A DNA stretch of 50,517 nucleotides from TMED27 sp964351195 (lineage in GTDB: Bacteria > Pseudomonadota > Alphaproteobacteria > Micavibrionales > Micavibrionaceae). This document shows, piece by piece, positions 16,620 through 25,333 of this stretch. The stretch covers positions 1-50,517 of the forward strand of contig CAYGNI010000002.1 in NCBI GenBank assembly GCA_964351195.1, given 5' to 3'. Made by a program: the position numbers and the translations under genes. How positions within the stretch are numbered: the first letter of the stretch is position 1; every line of letters starts with the position of its first letter. The notes beneath the pieces were generated by a model. The model was given only the letters and a program-made list of their open reading frames with translations. It had not been told where the DNA came from and did not search any database.

Positions 16620-18017
16620 CTAAGCGGCTTGGGTGTGCACCGATTTTTGTTGGCTTTTGCATTTTCGCCAGCTGAGCCAGTGGAAAAGCGTGCCTGCGGC
16701 GAAATTGGCAAGTGCTAAGGCGATGAAGATGCCGGTGATACCGTAGAGTGCGTTACCGACATAGATAGCGGGGATTGTGATGATGATGGATTTTACAACG
16801 ATCATGACAAAGGCTTTTTGCGGCATGCCCATGGCGTTGAATGCCGATGACCATCCCATGACGAGGTTTCCAAAAGCGTAGGATATAGGCACGATCCAGA
16901 AAAATAGCGCGGCGTAGTCAATGACTTGCTGGTTGTCGGTGAATTGTCCGGCGATGGTTTTGGCAAAGAGCCCCATGATGAGGGCGACGCAAAACGACCA
17001 GATGAAGTTAAAACCGATGGACAGGTTGATGGTTTGGTGGACGCGGTCAAATTTTTCAGCGCCCCAGTTCTGCCCGATAATGGGGGACATGCCGAGAGCC
17101 AGTGAGATCACGATGAGAAGCGCGAAGGCTTCGACGCGTGAGACGATGCCCATGGCGGCGACGGCTTCGTTGCCGTGCTGTGCGAGGATGGCGAAGACAA
17201 CGGCGTTGGTTCCCGGGACAATGATGTTGGCGATGCCGGCGGGAATGGCGATGACGACGAGACGTTTCATGGAGGCTTTGAATTTATCCAGATATAGACC
17301 GTCTGTGGCGACGAGTTTCTTTTTGAAAACGAGGAAATAAACGCCCATTGCAAAAGCGCAGATATAGCCGATAAGCGTTGCGATGGCAGCGCCCTCTACG
17401 CCTAGTTCGGGGAAGCCCATCAGGCCGAAAATTAAGAGTGGGTCGAGAATGAAATTCACAAGGGCGGCTGTGCTCATGACGATTGCGGGGATGAGCGCGT
17501 TGCCGCTGGCACGGATGGCGGAATTTCCATTCACCGGGACAGAGAGAATGACAGAAGCCAGAAGCCAGATGGGCATGTATTGCTGGATTGTCGGCCATGT
17601 ATGTTCGTTGGCGCCTAAGGCGTGGAATAGGGGCTCTAAAAAGACCAAGCATAAAAAGGCGATTGTCGCAGAAGTGGTGAAGGCCATCATGATGCCGTGA
17701 AGAACGACGATGCGGGCCTCATCCAGCTTCTTTTCACCGATCAGACGTGAAATGACCGAAGACATGGCGATGTTAATGCCGAAGACCAAATGCGTGATGA
17801 TCATGGTGACGGGGAAGGTCAGGCTGATCCCCGCCAGAACATCGGTATCGCCCATCAGGCCGATGAAATATGTGTCGGCGAGCTGCACGGCGATGACAGC
17901 CAGTATGCCCCAGATCATAGGAATGGTCAGGCGGATCAGGTGCTTTTTTACCGGTCCGTTTGTAAGATCGCCTTTATTCGCATAGGGGAGGGGCTTGGGT
18001 GTTTTTTCATTCGCCAT
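16620..18017 (-). CDS. MATE family multidrug/Na+ efflux transporter
   Basis: Protein of 465 residues with about twelve membrane segments. Typical MATE pieces are IPMIWGILAVIAVQLADTYF near the N-terminus, GDTDVLAGISLTFPV, and GMSPIIGQNWGAEKFDRVHQ at the start of the second half. These pumps export cationic drugs or metabolites using Na+ or H+ gradients. The substrate is unknown. The basic C-terminal end (LSWRKCKSQQKSVHTQAA) is cytoplasmic. It is the first gene of the MATE-antiporter pair, starting 85 bases from the divergent sulfotransferase-like gene. Confidence 0.9.
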   Translation of the reverse strand: MANEKTPKPLPYANKGDLTNGPVKKHLIRLTIPMIWGILAVIAVQLADTYFIGLMGDTDVLAGISLTFPVTMIITHLVFGINIAMSSVISRLIGEKKLDEARIVVLHGIMMAFTTSATIAFLCLVFLEPLFHALGANEHTWPTIQQYMPIWLLASVILSVPVNGNSAIRASGNALIPAIVMSTAALVNFILDPLLIFGLMGFPELGVEGAAIATLIGYICAFAMGVYFLVFKKKLVATDGLYLDKFKASMKRLVVIAIPAGIANIIVPGTNAVVFAILAQHGNEAVAAMGIVSRVEAFALLIVISLALGMSPIIGQNWGAEKFDRVHQTINLSIGFNFIWSFCVALIMGLFAKTIAGQFTDNQQVIDYAALFFWIVPISYAFGNLVMGWSSAFNAMGMPQKAFVMIVVKSIIITIPAIYVGNALYGITGIFIALALANFAAGTLFHWLSWRKCKSQQKSVHTQAA

Positions 18018-18102
18018 GGCAGATATCAGTATAGTCCTTAAGCGGCTCTGGCAAGCAGAAGATATAATATAGGGTGCTGTTTGCGATTGTGGTAGTCTGA
18101 GT

Positions 18103-18894
18103 ATGGTATTATTCTGCGTTTCAACCTTGAAAGTGGGCGCATTTTTTATGACCTCAATTTTTGGAAAGCCATTTGCCCTATCTATGGGTCCGCAGCGTGT
18201 AGGGTCTGATCTGCTTTATGCTTATTTGCAGAATCGTCCGGATGTGTGCTTGCCATTTGATGTTAAAGAGACGTTCTTTTTTGATCGGCATTATCACCGC
18301 GGCATTGAGTTTTATGAAGAGCATTTTAATGTGCAGGGTCATCATGCGTTGGTGGCGGAGGTTACGACAACCTTATTTGATAATGCCGACGCACCGCAGC
18401 GGGTTTTTGAGCTATTTGGAGCAGATATTAAGTTTATTTGCCCGCTTAGGGATCCAGTAGAGCGCTCTTACGCGGTTTATAGAGACTATCTCAAATACGG
18501 TATCGTCAAGGGTTCTATTGAGGAGGCTGTGGAGCAGGCACCGCAAATCCTGTACGCCAGCCGGTATGCGGATCATTTGGAAAACTGGTTTAAAGTATTT
18601 AAAGGCGATGCGTTTGAGGTGCAGTTTTATGAAGATGTGCAGGAAGATGAGAATGCGTATTTTGATAATATTAGGGCATTTTTGGGGCTATCCGTGCATG
18701 AGATCATGCCTAAAAAAGGTATAAAAGAGATGGCTAGTTTTATGATGCAGAAAATTATATCTAAAGGTGCGAGTGCCCCCACACAAAAGGATAGTGAACA
18801 AAAAGCGAAAATATGGTTGGCGCAGCGGCTTTTGCCTGAGGTTTTAAAGCTGGAAAACTTGCTGGGCCGTACACTCCCGGCCTGGAAAAAGTAA
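18103..18894 (+). CDS. Divergent sulfotransferase-domain protein
   Basis: Protein of 263 residues from ATG 18103, or 248 from ATG 18148, which sits right before the fold (MTSIFGKPFALSMGP). The layout follows bacterial sulfotransferases: a P-loop-like strand at the N-terminus, a KETFFF segment (family KEPHFF-like), the 3'-phosphate site ICPLRDPVERSYAVYRDYLK, and a C-terminal helix. The 5'-phosphosulfate loop, normally KxGTTxL, reads QRVGSDLL here, with Lys and both Thr lost. It may use PAPS in an altered way or have lost transferase activity. It lies 166 bases upstream of the RTX gene in the same direction, so it may modify that protein or a surface glycan; this is speculation. Confidence 0.7.
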   Translation: MVLFCVSTLKVGAFFMTSIFGKPFALSMGPQRVGSDLLYAYLQNRPDVCLPFDVKETFFFDRHYHRGIEFYEEHFNVQGHHALVAEVTTTLFDNADAPQRVFELFGADIKFICPLRDPVERSYAVYRDYLKYGIVKGSIEEAVEQAPQILYASRYADHLENWFKVFKGDAFEVQFYEDVQEDENAYFDNIRAFLGLSVHEIMPKKGIKEMASFMMQKIISKGASAPTQKDSEQKAKIWLAQRLLPEVLKLENLLGRTLPAWKK

Positions 18895-19060
18895 TATTAT
18901 TTCAATACTTTAGTGTTTTTTGTGTGTTTATCAAAAAAATAGACTGAGTTATCAAAAATTTACATAAAATGTTAACTAAATTCGTTGTATCCTTAAGTAT
19001 GGGCAAGTGCATTGGCTTGGGGAAAGCCTGCTCAAAATCATAAAAACGGGGTGTTTTATA

Positions 19061-20695
19061 ATGGCGACGAATGGGGACGATACAATCCTTTTTAGTGGGA
19101 CCTTGCAAATGGTCACAACCACTTTGGTTAATCCTTACAGTAGTAAAGAATTTGATATTGATGATGAATATAACGTCAACGATACGGCGTATGACGGCTT
19201 TGCTGGTCTTGATACGCTTTTGATGACGAATGTTGGGGATTTCCTGAGCCTTAAAAATGATGTTGGCGTGCAGCTGGTGAAGAATGTCGAGGTGTTCCTG
19301 GCAGGAAATGGCGGCGATGTTATCAATCTTGCTGATAAAGATACGACCTACGGCAATGTGACGATTTTTGGTGGGGCCGGCGATGATATTCTATGGGCGA
19401 ATGCCGGAAGTGATTTGATTACAGGGTCTAGTGGTAATGACATCATTGATGGCGGACCGGGTAATGATACGCTGCGCGGCGGCGATGATAATGACCAGAT
19501 TTTTGGCGGCGAAGGCGATGATAATGTGATTGGTGATGCCGGGGATGACATTCTTTACGGTGGGACGGATTTAGGCCTTCGTACATTTGATAAAGAGTTT
19601 TTAGAGAATGTCAGCTTTCCTGACCTGCAATCCAATGTGAATATTGCGAATCTGGTGCCTCCGGGGACAAATGCGCTGGGTGTTTTGAGTGGTGATTTAA
19701 CACTGACTTATGACACAACGGCGACGATTACGTTTAGAGAAGGCCAAGCAGGGTATAACAACACGTTGGGGATATATCGCATAGCCGAAGACGGTAGTAT
19801 TCAAGATGCCAGCGTACTTTGGGCCAATGTTAAAACGGCGGGATTTGGTGCAGCGCATCAGATCGATTTACCGCTTTTGGAAGATGGCGGCCAGTTTGGT
19901 TTCTTTATTATTGCGGATGGTGATCGCAAAAACAGCGGTTATTCCGGATTGGATATTACCGGTGAGGGCAATGTGAAGTTTATTTATGATTTTGGAGGTG
20001 CAAATGAACGCGTGGCAACAGTTACCGACGATGGCAATTTGGTTAGTGCTGTTTATGACGATGGTGTGACGGTTAAAGAGCTTAAAGGTTTTGATTATCA
20101 CACTACGGCACGCGGTGGTGATAACTCGATTAACGGTGATGGTGAGACGCATGCGGTGTCGGGTTCCGTTGCGGAATTTGGGAATAATATTCTGCGCATC
20201 GGGTTTGAAGATTTGCCCAATTTGGGGGATGCGGATTTTGAAGATGTGATGTTCGATCTTGATATTGATACTGTTCACATCGACTCCACGGAAATGGGGA
20301 ATGATACGATCAATGGCGGCGCCGGGAATGACATTCTTTATGGCGAAGGCGGGAACGATTTGCTGATCATCGGAGATGGCGCGGACCATGCTTATGGCGG
20401 GATTGGGAATGATACATTCCGCTTTAGTGTTTTGGATGCGAATGTCGATACGATTTATGATTTCGAAGAAGGCGGCGGTGATGTCCTCGACCTTAGTGCG
20501 ATTTTGTTCTTTAATTCCGGGATTGGCGATTTGATTGAGAATTTTGTTCAGTTGACCAATAGCGGCGATAACACCTTGATTAGCGTTAATCAGGACGGTG
20601 ATATCGGCGGTGCGTTTACTGCGATTGCGCTGGTGGTTGACGGGATTGAAGGTACGCTGACTGATTTGATCAATAATGGTCAGCTTGTAGCTTAA
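19061..20695 (+). CDS. RTX / hemolysin-type calcium-binding secreted protein with DUF4114
   Basis: Protein of 544 residues with no classical signal peptide. Glycine- and aspartate-rich RTX nonapeptides (GGAGDDILW, GNDIIDGGPGNDTLRGG, GGEGDDNVIG) lie at about residues 105-170, and a second block (GNDTINGGAGNDILYGEGG) at about 414-455. Between them is a region resembling DUF4114 (NTLGIYRIAEDGSIQDA, FGFFIIADGDRK). The C-terminus, TFRFSVLDANVDTIYDFEEG ... DVLDLSAIL and a final hydrophobic strand, is a type I secretion signal of the T1SS-143 type. Secretion by the exporter at 39-44.5 kb is plausible. ATG 19061 is preferred over GTG 19007, since the conserved MATNGDDTI start follows it. Calcium should drive folding outside the cell. 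Confidence 0.85.
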   Translation: MATNGDDTILFSGTLQMVTTTLVNPYSSKEFDIDDEYNVNDTAYDGFAGLDTLLMTNVGDFLSLKNDVGVQLVKNVEVFLAGNGGDVINLADKDTTYGNVTIFGGAGDDILWANAGSDLITGSSGNDIIDGGPGNDTLRGGDDNDQIFGGEGDDNVIGDAGDDILYGGTDLGLRTFDKEFLENVSFPDLQSNVNIANLVPPGTNALGVLSGDLTLTYDTTATITFREGQAGYNNTLGIYRIAEDGSIQDASVLWANVKTAGFGAAHQIDLPLLEDGGQFGFFIIADGDRKNSGYSGLDITGEGNVKFIYDFGGANERVATVTDDGNLVSAVYDDGVTVKELKGFDYHTTARGGDNSINGDGETHAVSGSVAEFGNNILRIGFEDLPNLGDADFEDVMFDLDIDTVHIDSTEMGNDTINGGAGNDILYGEGGNDLLIIGDGADHAYGGIGNDTFRFSVLDANVDTIYDFEEGGGDVLDLSAILFFNSGIGDLIENFVQLTNSGDNTLISVNQDGDIGGAFTAIALVVDGIEGTLTDLINNGQLVA

Positions 20696-20723
20696 TCGTA
20701 TATTTCCTGATATTGTTTTGCGC

Positions 20724-21737
20724 ATGAATGCTGCGCTGGAGACATTATTTTATCCTTTTGAAACGGGCGATTTGCCCTGGCCGGATGGCGTAGGCAATAC
20801 GCTGTTTATCAATGCGCAATACCATAGCGCGATGGAGCGGCTTTGCGCGGGCTCTCACACGTTGCAGCAAGGGTTTAAGCCCTATGCGGCGCAGTTAGAG
20901 GCGCGGGGGTTTGTGTGTGCTCAGGCGATGGATTTTGACGCGCAGCGTTATGACCTTGTGCTGATATGTTTGCCGAAAAATGTGCAGGAAGCTTTGTATT
21001 GGATCGCATGTGGTTTGCGTGCGCTTAAGGAGGGTGGGCTGCTTGTGTGTGCGGCGGAGAATAAAGCGGGCGGGACGCGGATTCAAAAGATGCTGCAGGG
21101 TTTGGGGTTGAACGATTTGAGTTCTGCATCCAAGCACAAAGCGCGCGCGGTATGGGTGCGCAAGGGCGGGGCTGATGCGGGTGCAGTCGAGGCGGCCTTG
21201 CGCGTCGGCGCGGTGCAAACGGTTTTGGATGGCACGTATCTCTCGCAGCCCGGTATTTTTGGATGGGATAAGGAGGATAAAGGCTCGGCACTTTTGCTGC
21301 AGCATTTGCCGGATGATCTTAAAGGTACGGGCGCGGATTTTGGTTGCGGGTATGGATATCTCTCTGCGCATGTTGTGCAGCATTGTCCCGGTGTGAAGGC
21401 GCTTTATGCCATTGATGCGGATTGGCGTGCGGTGGAGGCGGCGAAGCAGAATTGCGGCGTGCAAGGGGTTTGGGCGGATTTAACGCAGACCCAAGGCGTG
21501 CCGAAGGGGCTTGATTTCATTGTTATGAACCCGCCGTTTCATGAAGGGAAAAAGAGCGATAGCGATATTGGTGTGGCTTTTATTCATAGCGCGCATCAGT
21601 GTTTGAAGCCGCGCGGGGCGTTGTGGATTGTGGCGAATAATCAATTACCATACGAAGATGTGCTGCAGCAAAAATTTTCGGATGTGCGCAAAGTTCATGA
21701 GGGGCAGGGGTTTAAAGTTTTTAAGGCTCCTAAATAA
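20724..21737 (+). CDS. rsmC: 16S rRNA (guanine-N2) methyltransferase RsmC-like
   Basis: Protein of 337 residues. A degenerate N-terminal methyltransferase-like domain is followed by a catalytic C-terminal one, the RsmC/RlmG layout. The SAM motif I is GADFGCGYGYLSAHV. An acidic strand end is in ALYAIDADWRAVEAA. The catalytic NPPF is in FIVMNPPFHEGK. The enzyme methylates a guanosine in 16S rRNA; E. coli RsmC acts on G1207. RsmC and RlmG are alike, so the exact target is less certain than the family. ATG 20724 is chosen over TTG 20718. It begins 28 bases after the RTX gene and converges on the AAA+ gene across a palindromic repeat. Confidence 0.85.
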   Translation: MNAALETLFYPFETGDLPWPDGVGNTLFINAQYHSAMERLCAGSHTLQQGFKPYAAQLEARGFVCAQAMDFDAQRYDLVLICLPKNVQEALYWIACGLRALKEGGLLVCAAENKAGGTRIQKMLQGLGLNDLSSASKHKARAVWVRKGGADAGAVEAALRVGAVQTVLDGTYLSQPGIFGWDKEDKGSALLLQHLPDDLKGTGADFGCGYGYLSAHVVQHCPGVKALYAIDADWRAVEAAKQNCGVQGVWADLTQTQGVPKGLDFIVMNPPFHEGKKSDSDIGVAFIHSAHQCLKPRGALWIVANNQLPYEDVLQQKFSDVRKVHEGQGFKVFKAPK

Positions 21738-21740
21738 ATT

Positions 21741-21823
21741 GTCATTTCTTATCTGTCATCCCGAACGTATGTGAGGGATCTCATGCTATAAAGTGAGATT
21801 TCTCAGCTTCGCTTCGAAATGAC
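21741..21823. repeat. Intergenic palindromic repeat, family A, copy 2
   Basis: Ends are the perfect inverted repeat GTCATTTC (21741-21748) and GAAATGAC (21816-21823). Inside, ATCCCGAACG, GAGGGATCTC, GTGAGATTTCTC and GCTTCGCTTCGAAATG match the widespread GTCATCCCGAACG...TTCGAAATGAC element. It lies between convergent rsmC and the AAA+ gene, like copy 1 at 14730-14825, so it may serve as a bidirectional terminator. Confidence 0.8.
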
Positions 21824-21840
21824 ATTTAGTGACGTTTTTC

Positions 21841-22797
21841 TTAAATTGAATAAATCAGGCCGGAGCTTTCAAGTTCATCGACATGTTTATGGATGCGCTG
21901 GACGAGTTTTTCATCGTGCAGGGCTTGTTTGTTCAAACCGGTTTCGCGGCCAACCATGTAATAGATGGATTCCATATCCAGATCCTTGCCTTTGCCGTGA
22001 GTTTTGACGTGATAGGCCATGGCGGAATCCAGCGTGATGATGGATTTATCGGGCTGATTGCGTTTGCGCATATGCTCATTGGTTAAATAGACGATCAGCA
22101 TGAGACAGAAATTGGACACGGAAATGCCGTGGTGCTCTTCGTGGCCTTTGCGCACGGCTTTGAGAATGTTGTAAGTCTCGACCGTGTTGGGCACGCTGAG
22201 GAAAACTTTTTGGAAGCGGCGATCAAGGGCCGGGTCTTCGGCGACATACATGCGAAATTCGTCCAGTGTTGTCGCGCCGATGACCATCAGGTCACCAGCG
22301 GTTAAATAGGGCTTCATCACATCGGAAAGCCCTGCGTATGAGCTTCCGCTGCAGGTCGGCATGATCTGGTGGATTTCGTCGATGAAGAGGATGATGCGCG
22401 GGTTTTCGGGATTGTGATAACGCTCGGCGATCCCTTTACACAGCGGGATGAAGCGTTCCTGAAATTGTGCGGGGCCGGTTGTTCCTGCGGCCATGCGGGC
22501 GAGGTCGACCTCTATCACGCGGGCATCAAGCAGATAATCGGGAACGTCTCCGGCGGCGATTTTTTGGGCCAGTGCGATAACCATCGCAGTTTTACCGACC
22601 CCGGCAGGGGCTAGAAGAACTGCGTTTTTACGCCCTTTTTGAAGCAAAATGAGGATGGTTTCGTCGACTTCGCGGTCACGGCCGGAAATCGGGCCGAAGC
22701 GCCCGGCTTTGGCAAGCTGCGTGAAGTCATTACAATAGGCCGTAATGAGGTCTTCGAGCTCTGAATTCGTTACCAGATATTGCCATTGTTCGGTCAT
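21841..22797 (-). CDS. Single-module AAA+ ATPase resembling the first ATPase domain of ClpA/ClpB
   Basis: Protein of 318 residues containing one AAA+ module. The segment GPISGRDREVDETI matches the DPxIGRDEE entry of Clp proteins. Walker A is APAGVGKT (63-70), Walker B IILFIDE (135-141), sensor 1 GATTLDEF, and the arginine-finger pair is DPALDRRFQK. The ClpN-type helical repeats, the second ATPase domain and the ClpP-binding loop are all missing, so it is not a truncated ClpB read-through; both ends are clean. A helical C-terminal part (about 205-318) completes the module. Such stand-alone Clp-like ATPases may remodel a dedicated partner. No obvious partner gene adjoins it, and the role is unknown. 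Confidence 0.75.
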   Translation of the reverse strand: MTEQWQYLVTNSELEDLITAYCNDFTQLAKAGRFGPISGRDREVDETILILLQKGRKNAVLLAPAGVGKTAMVIALAQKIAAGDVPDYLLDARVIEVDLARMAAGTTGPAQFQERFIPLCKGIAERYHNPENPRIILFIDEIHQIMPTCSGSSYAGLSDVMKPYLTAGDLMVIGATTLDEFRMYVAEDPALDRRFQKVFLSVPNTVETYNILKAVRKGHEEHHGISVSNFCLMLIVYLTNEHMRKRNQPDKSIITLDSAMAYHVKTHGKGKDLDMESIYYMVGRETGLNKQALHDEKLVQRIHKHVDELESSGLIYSI

Positions 22798-22808
22798 TTT
22801 TTCTTCCC

Positions 22809-22889
22809 AATTTGTCCTCTCACGTTGTTACTCGATCGCTTACGTATGTCTTATACGCTGCGCTCCTCGTGCCTAGTGAGAGACCAAAT
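22809..22889. repeat. Composite inverted repeat upstream of the AAA+ gene
   Basis: Core CGTAT (22843-22847), GTCTT, ATACG (22853-22857), with outer arms ATTTGTCCTCTCAC (22810-22823) and GTGAGAGACCAAAT (22876-22889) that pair with two mismatches or slips. The layout resembles 422-548: a short perfect core with an ATGTYTYATAC-like centre inside longer arms. It lies directly upstream of the AAA+ start. The rest of the gap up to 23066 shows one more small palindrome (TTCGCAT ... ATGCGAA) and no gene. Confidence 0.55.
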
Positions 22890-23066
22890 CGGCTCGAAAA
22901 ACGCATGTTACTATAAAATTTGTGTCTCACAAGAATTCGCATTATGTAAAATTAATTATAGAATTATGCGAAGATATGAAACGGGAACGCAGCGATGCGA
23001 ATAGACTATACCGCACAGTGTATTTTACGGCCAGTGGGTTAAGGAAGGGTTAGGAGATTATGGGAA

Positions 23067-23972
23067 CTAGGTTGTCACTATATCCCGTTCTCCGTACCCT
23101 TGCGCGTAAAGGGCGGCGGAGAGGTCGCCGTGGACGATGAGGTTGGGGGTTTCCTTTGTGACGGCGGGTTTGGGACGATAGCCTACGCCAAGGCCAGCTT
23201 TTTTCAGCATGGGGATGTCGTTGGCGCCGTCGCCGATGGTCATGCAGTCTTCAGGATTGAGGATCAGCTCGGCGCAATATTTATCCAAAAACTCGACTTT
23301 GGCGAATTTGTCCAAAATGGGTTCGATGACTAGGCCGGTGAGGGCTTCGTTTTCGATGCCCAACGTGTTGCCGTGGTTGTGGTCGAAGCCGACTTTTTCA
23401 GCAATCGCGCTTGTGAAGAAGGGGAACCCGCCCGAAACCAGCACGCAGGTGGCGTTATGGGCCTTCATTGTAGCGACGAGTTCGCGTGCGCCGGGATTGA
23501 TCTTTGTGGCCTCTAATGTCTCGTGCAGGGCGCTGACGGGGAGGTCTTTGAGCAGGAGGACGCGTTCCTTAATCGCGCCGTGGAAATCAATTTCGCCGTT
23601 CATCGCGCGCGCGGTGATCTCCGCGACCTGATCCTTCAGTCCCGCAAAGGCGGCAAGTTCGTCCAAGGTTTCTTCGGCGACGATGGTGGAATCCATATCG
23701 GCGAGGAGCAGTTTTTTGGTGCGGTTGCCGGGATCGCTGACAAACAGGTCGATTTTGTCCGCATCCAGAGTTTCGCGTAAGTGGGCGAGCAGCGCGCTGC
23801 TAGGTTTTTGCGAGATAACGACGTCGGCGGCTTTGTCGCTGGCGAGCCATACGGGCTTACCGGTGAGTTCAAGATTATAGAACTCAGCGATCTTTCCCGC
23901 CTCTTTGACATGGGATGTGGTCAAAGAATTTGTTTTCGGATCAGAAGCAACAAAGGTTAGTATAGCGCTCAT
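23067..23972 (-). CDS. serB: Phosphoserine phosphatase
   Basis: Last step of serine synthesis: phosphoserine to serine and phosphate. HAD-family protein of 301 residues. The catalytic motif is LLLADMDSTIVAEETLDEL, with nucleophile Asp92 and Asp94. Motif II is VLVSGGFPFFTSAIA and motif III/IV is GDGANDIPMLKKAGLGVGYR. The first 80 or so residues form the N-terminal domain seen in proteobacterial SerB. It is divergent from serC across 135 bases, and serA lies 3.3 kb away, so the complete phosphorylated serine pathway is clustered here. Confidence 0.95.
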   Translation of the reverse strand: MSAILTFVASDPKTNSLTTSHVKEAGKIAEFYNLELTGKPVWLASDKAADVVISQKPSSALLAHLRETLDADKIDLFVSDPGNRTKKLLLADMDSTIVAEETLDELAAFAGLKDQVAEITARAMNGEIDFHGAIKERVLLLKDLPVSALHETLEATKINPGARELVATMKAHNATCVLVSGGFPFFTSAIAEKVGFDHNHGNTLGIENEALTGLVIEPILDKFAKVEFLDKYCAELILNPEDCMTIGDGANDIPMLKKAGLGVGYRPKPAVTKETPNLIVHGDLSAALYAQGYGERDIVTT

Positions 23973-24107
23973 AAAGTTTCTATTTGTTAGCGGTTGTAAT
24001 AAAAAGAACTGGACAGGCCTTAGTAAAATTTTTTATCTGATAGTGCCCGAAATGAAAAGGGTTAGTTGTATTTCTTAAATAGCCGCAAACGGAAAGAGCG
24101 TAAAATT

Positions 24108-25283
24108 ATGGACAAGCCACATAGCAAACCTAAGAATCCCTGTTTTTCATCCGGTCCATGCGCGAAGCGGCCGGGATGGAATTTTGAAGATGTTGTGAAA
24201 TTAGCGAAGCTAGGCCGCTCACACCGCGCGGGTCCGCTCAAGGCGCAGCTTAAAGAGGTGATCGATAAGCAAAAAGAGCTATTGGGGATTCCCGATGATT
24301 ATCTGGTGGGGATTGTTCCGGCGTCCGATACAGGTGCGTTTGAGATGGCGATGTGGAGTATGCTGGGTGCGCGCGGCGTGGACGTGTTTGCGTGGGAGAG
24401 TTTTTCTTCCGGCTGGCTGTCGGATGTGACAAAGCAGCTTAAGATTGAGAATCTGAATAGCTATGAAGCCGGATATGGCGAGCTGCCGGATTTGTCCAAA
24501 GCGGATCCTGCGAATGACGCGGTGTTTGTCTGGAACGGGACGACATCGGGCGTGCGCGTACCCAATGGTGATTGGATTTCGGCAGAGCGCGAGGGTTTGA
24601 CGTTTTGTGATGCGACCTCTGCGGTGTTTGCGTATGACTTGCCGTGGGAGAAGCTGGATATCACGACATGGAGCTGGCAGAAGGTTTTGGGCGGTGAAGC
24701 GGCACATGGGATGATTGTATTGTCTCCGCGTGCGGTGGAGCGTCTTGAGAGCTATACGCCCTCTATTCCATTGCCGAAAATTTTCCGCATGACGAAAAAA
24801 GGCAAGTTGATTGAGGGTATTTTTAAGGGTGAAACGATCAACACGCCTTCTATGCTGGCGGTGGCGGATTGCCTCGATGCTCTGGGCTGGGTGAAGAATA
24901 TCGGCGGGCTTCGCACGACGATTGCGCGCAGCGAAGAGAATTATAAAACCATCGAAAACTGGGTCAACAAAACCGAATGGGTCGAATTTTTGGCCGAAGA
25001 TCCTGCAATCCGCTCAACAACGTCCGTCTGTTTAAAAATTGTAGATCCATGGTTTGATGGCTTGGCGGACGATGCCAAAACGCCGTTCATCAAGGCAATG
25101 TGCAAATTGCTGGATGAGCAAGATGTGGCCTATGATATCGCCGGGTACCGCGATGCGCCTCCCGGGCTTCGGATCTGGTGCGGGGCGACCGTTAGCGGTC
25201 ATGATGTAGAGGCGTTATGCCCATGGCTTAATTGGGCGTTCGAAACCGCCAAGGCGAAGGAAGAGGCGCAAAAGGCGGCTTAG
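24108..25283 (+). CDS. serC: Phosphoserine aminotransferase (Methanosarcina-type SerC)
   Basis: Transfers an amino group from glutamate to 3-phosphohydroxypyruvate. PLP enzyme of 391 residues. The N-terminus NPCFSSGPCAKRPGW and SHRAGPLKAQLKEVI mark the SerC group common in alphaproteobacteria. The PLP lysine is Lys192 in TTWSWQKVLGGEAAHGMI. ATG 24108 is preferred, with GGAAAGAG upstream; an earlier in-frame ATG at 24066 adds a non-conserved, basic 14 residues. It is divergent from serB and ends before a bidirectional hairpin shared with the convergent helicase gene. Confidence 0.95.
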   Translation: MDKPHSKPKNPCFSSGPCAKRPGWNFEDVVKLAKLGRSHRAGPLKAQLKEVIDKQKELLGIPDDYLVGIVPASDTGAFEMAMWSMLGARGVDVFAWESFSSGWLSDVTKQLKIENLNSYEAGYGELPDLSKADPANDAVFVWNGTTSGVRVPNGDWISAEREGLTFCDATSAVFAYDLPWEKLDITTWSWQKVLGGEAAHGMIVLSPRAVERLESYTPSIPLPKIFRMTKKGKLIEGIFKGETINTPSMLAVADCLDALGWVKNIGGLRTTIARSEENYKTIENWVNKTEWVEFLAEDPAIRSTTSVCLKIVDPWFDGLADDAKTPFIKAMCKLLDEQDVAYDIAGYRDAPPGLRIWCGATVSGHDVEALCPWLNWAFETAKAKEEAQKAA

Positions 25284-25298
25284 GCAGATGGGTTAAAA

Positions 25299-25325
25299 CG
25301 GGCCAATGCGTAATAAATTGGCCCG
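25299..25325. terminator. Bidirectional hairpin between serC and the helicase gene
   Basis: Perfect 9-base arms CGGGCCAAT (25299-25307) and ATTGGCCCG (25317-25325) lie in the 50-base gap between two convergent genes. AAAA precedes the left arm, giving a short T-run in the leftward transcript. It is probably a terminator for one or both genes. Confidence 0.65.
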
Positions 25326-25333
25326 CTTGTGTC

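Noticed and set aside
19868..20725. Open frame of 285 codons on the minus strand opposite the RTX gene
   Set aside because: The RTX repeats on the plus strand explain it; its composition (Ile, Asn, Arg rich) is that of an antisense shadow.
22780..23004. Small plus-strand frame over the start of the AAA+ gene
   Set aside because: It overlaps the AAA+ start and the palindromic repeat; no ribosome site or recognisable content.
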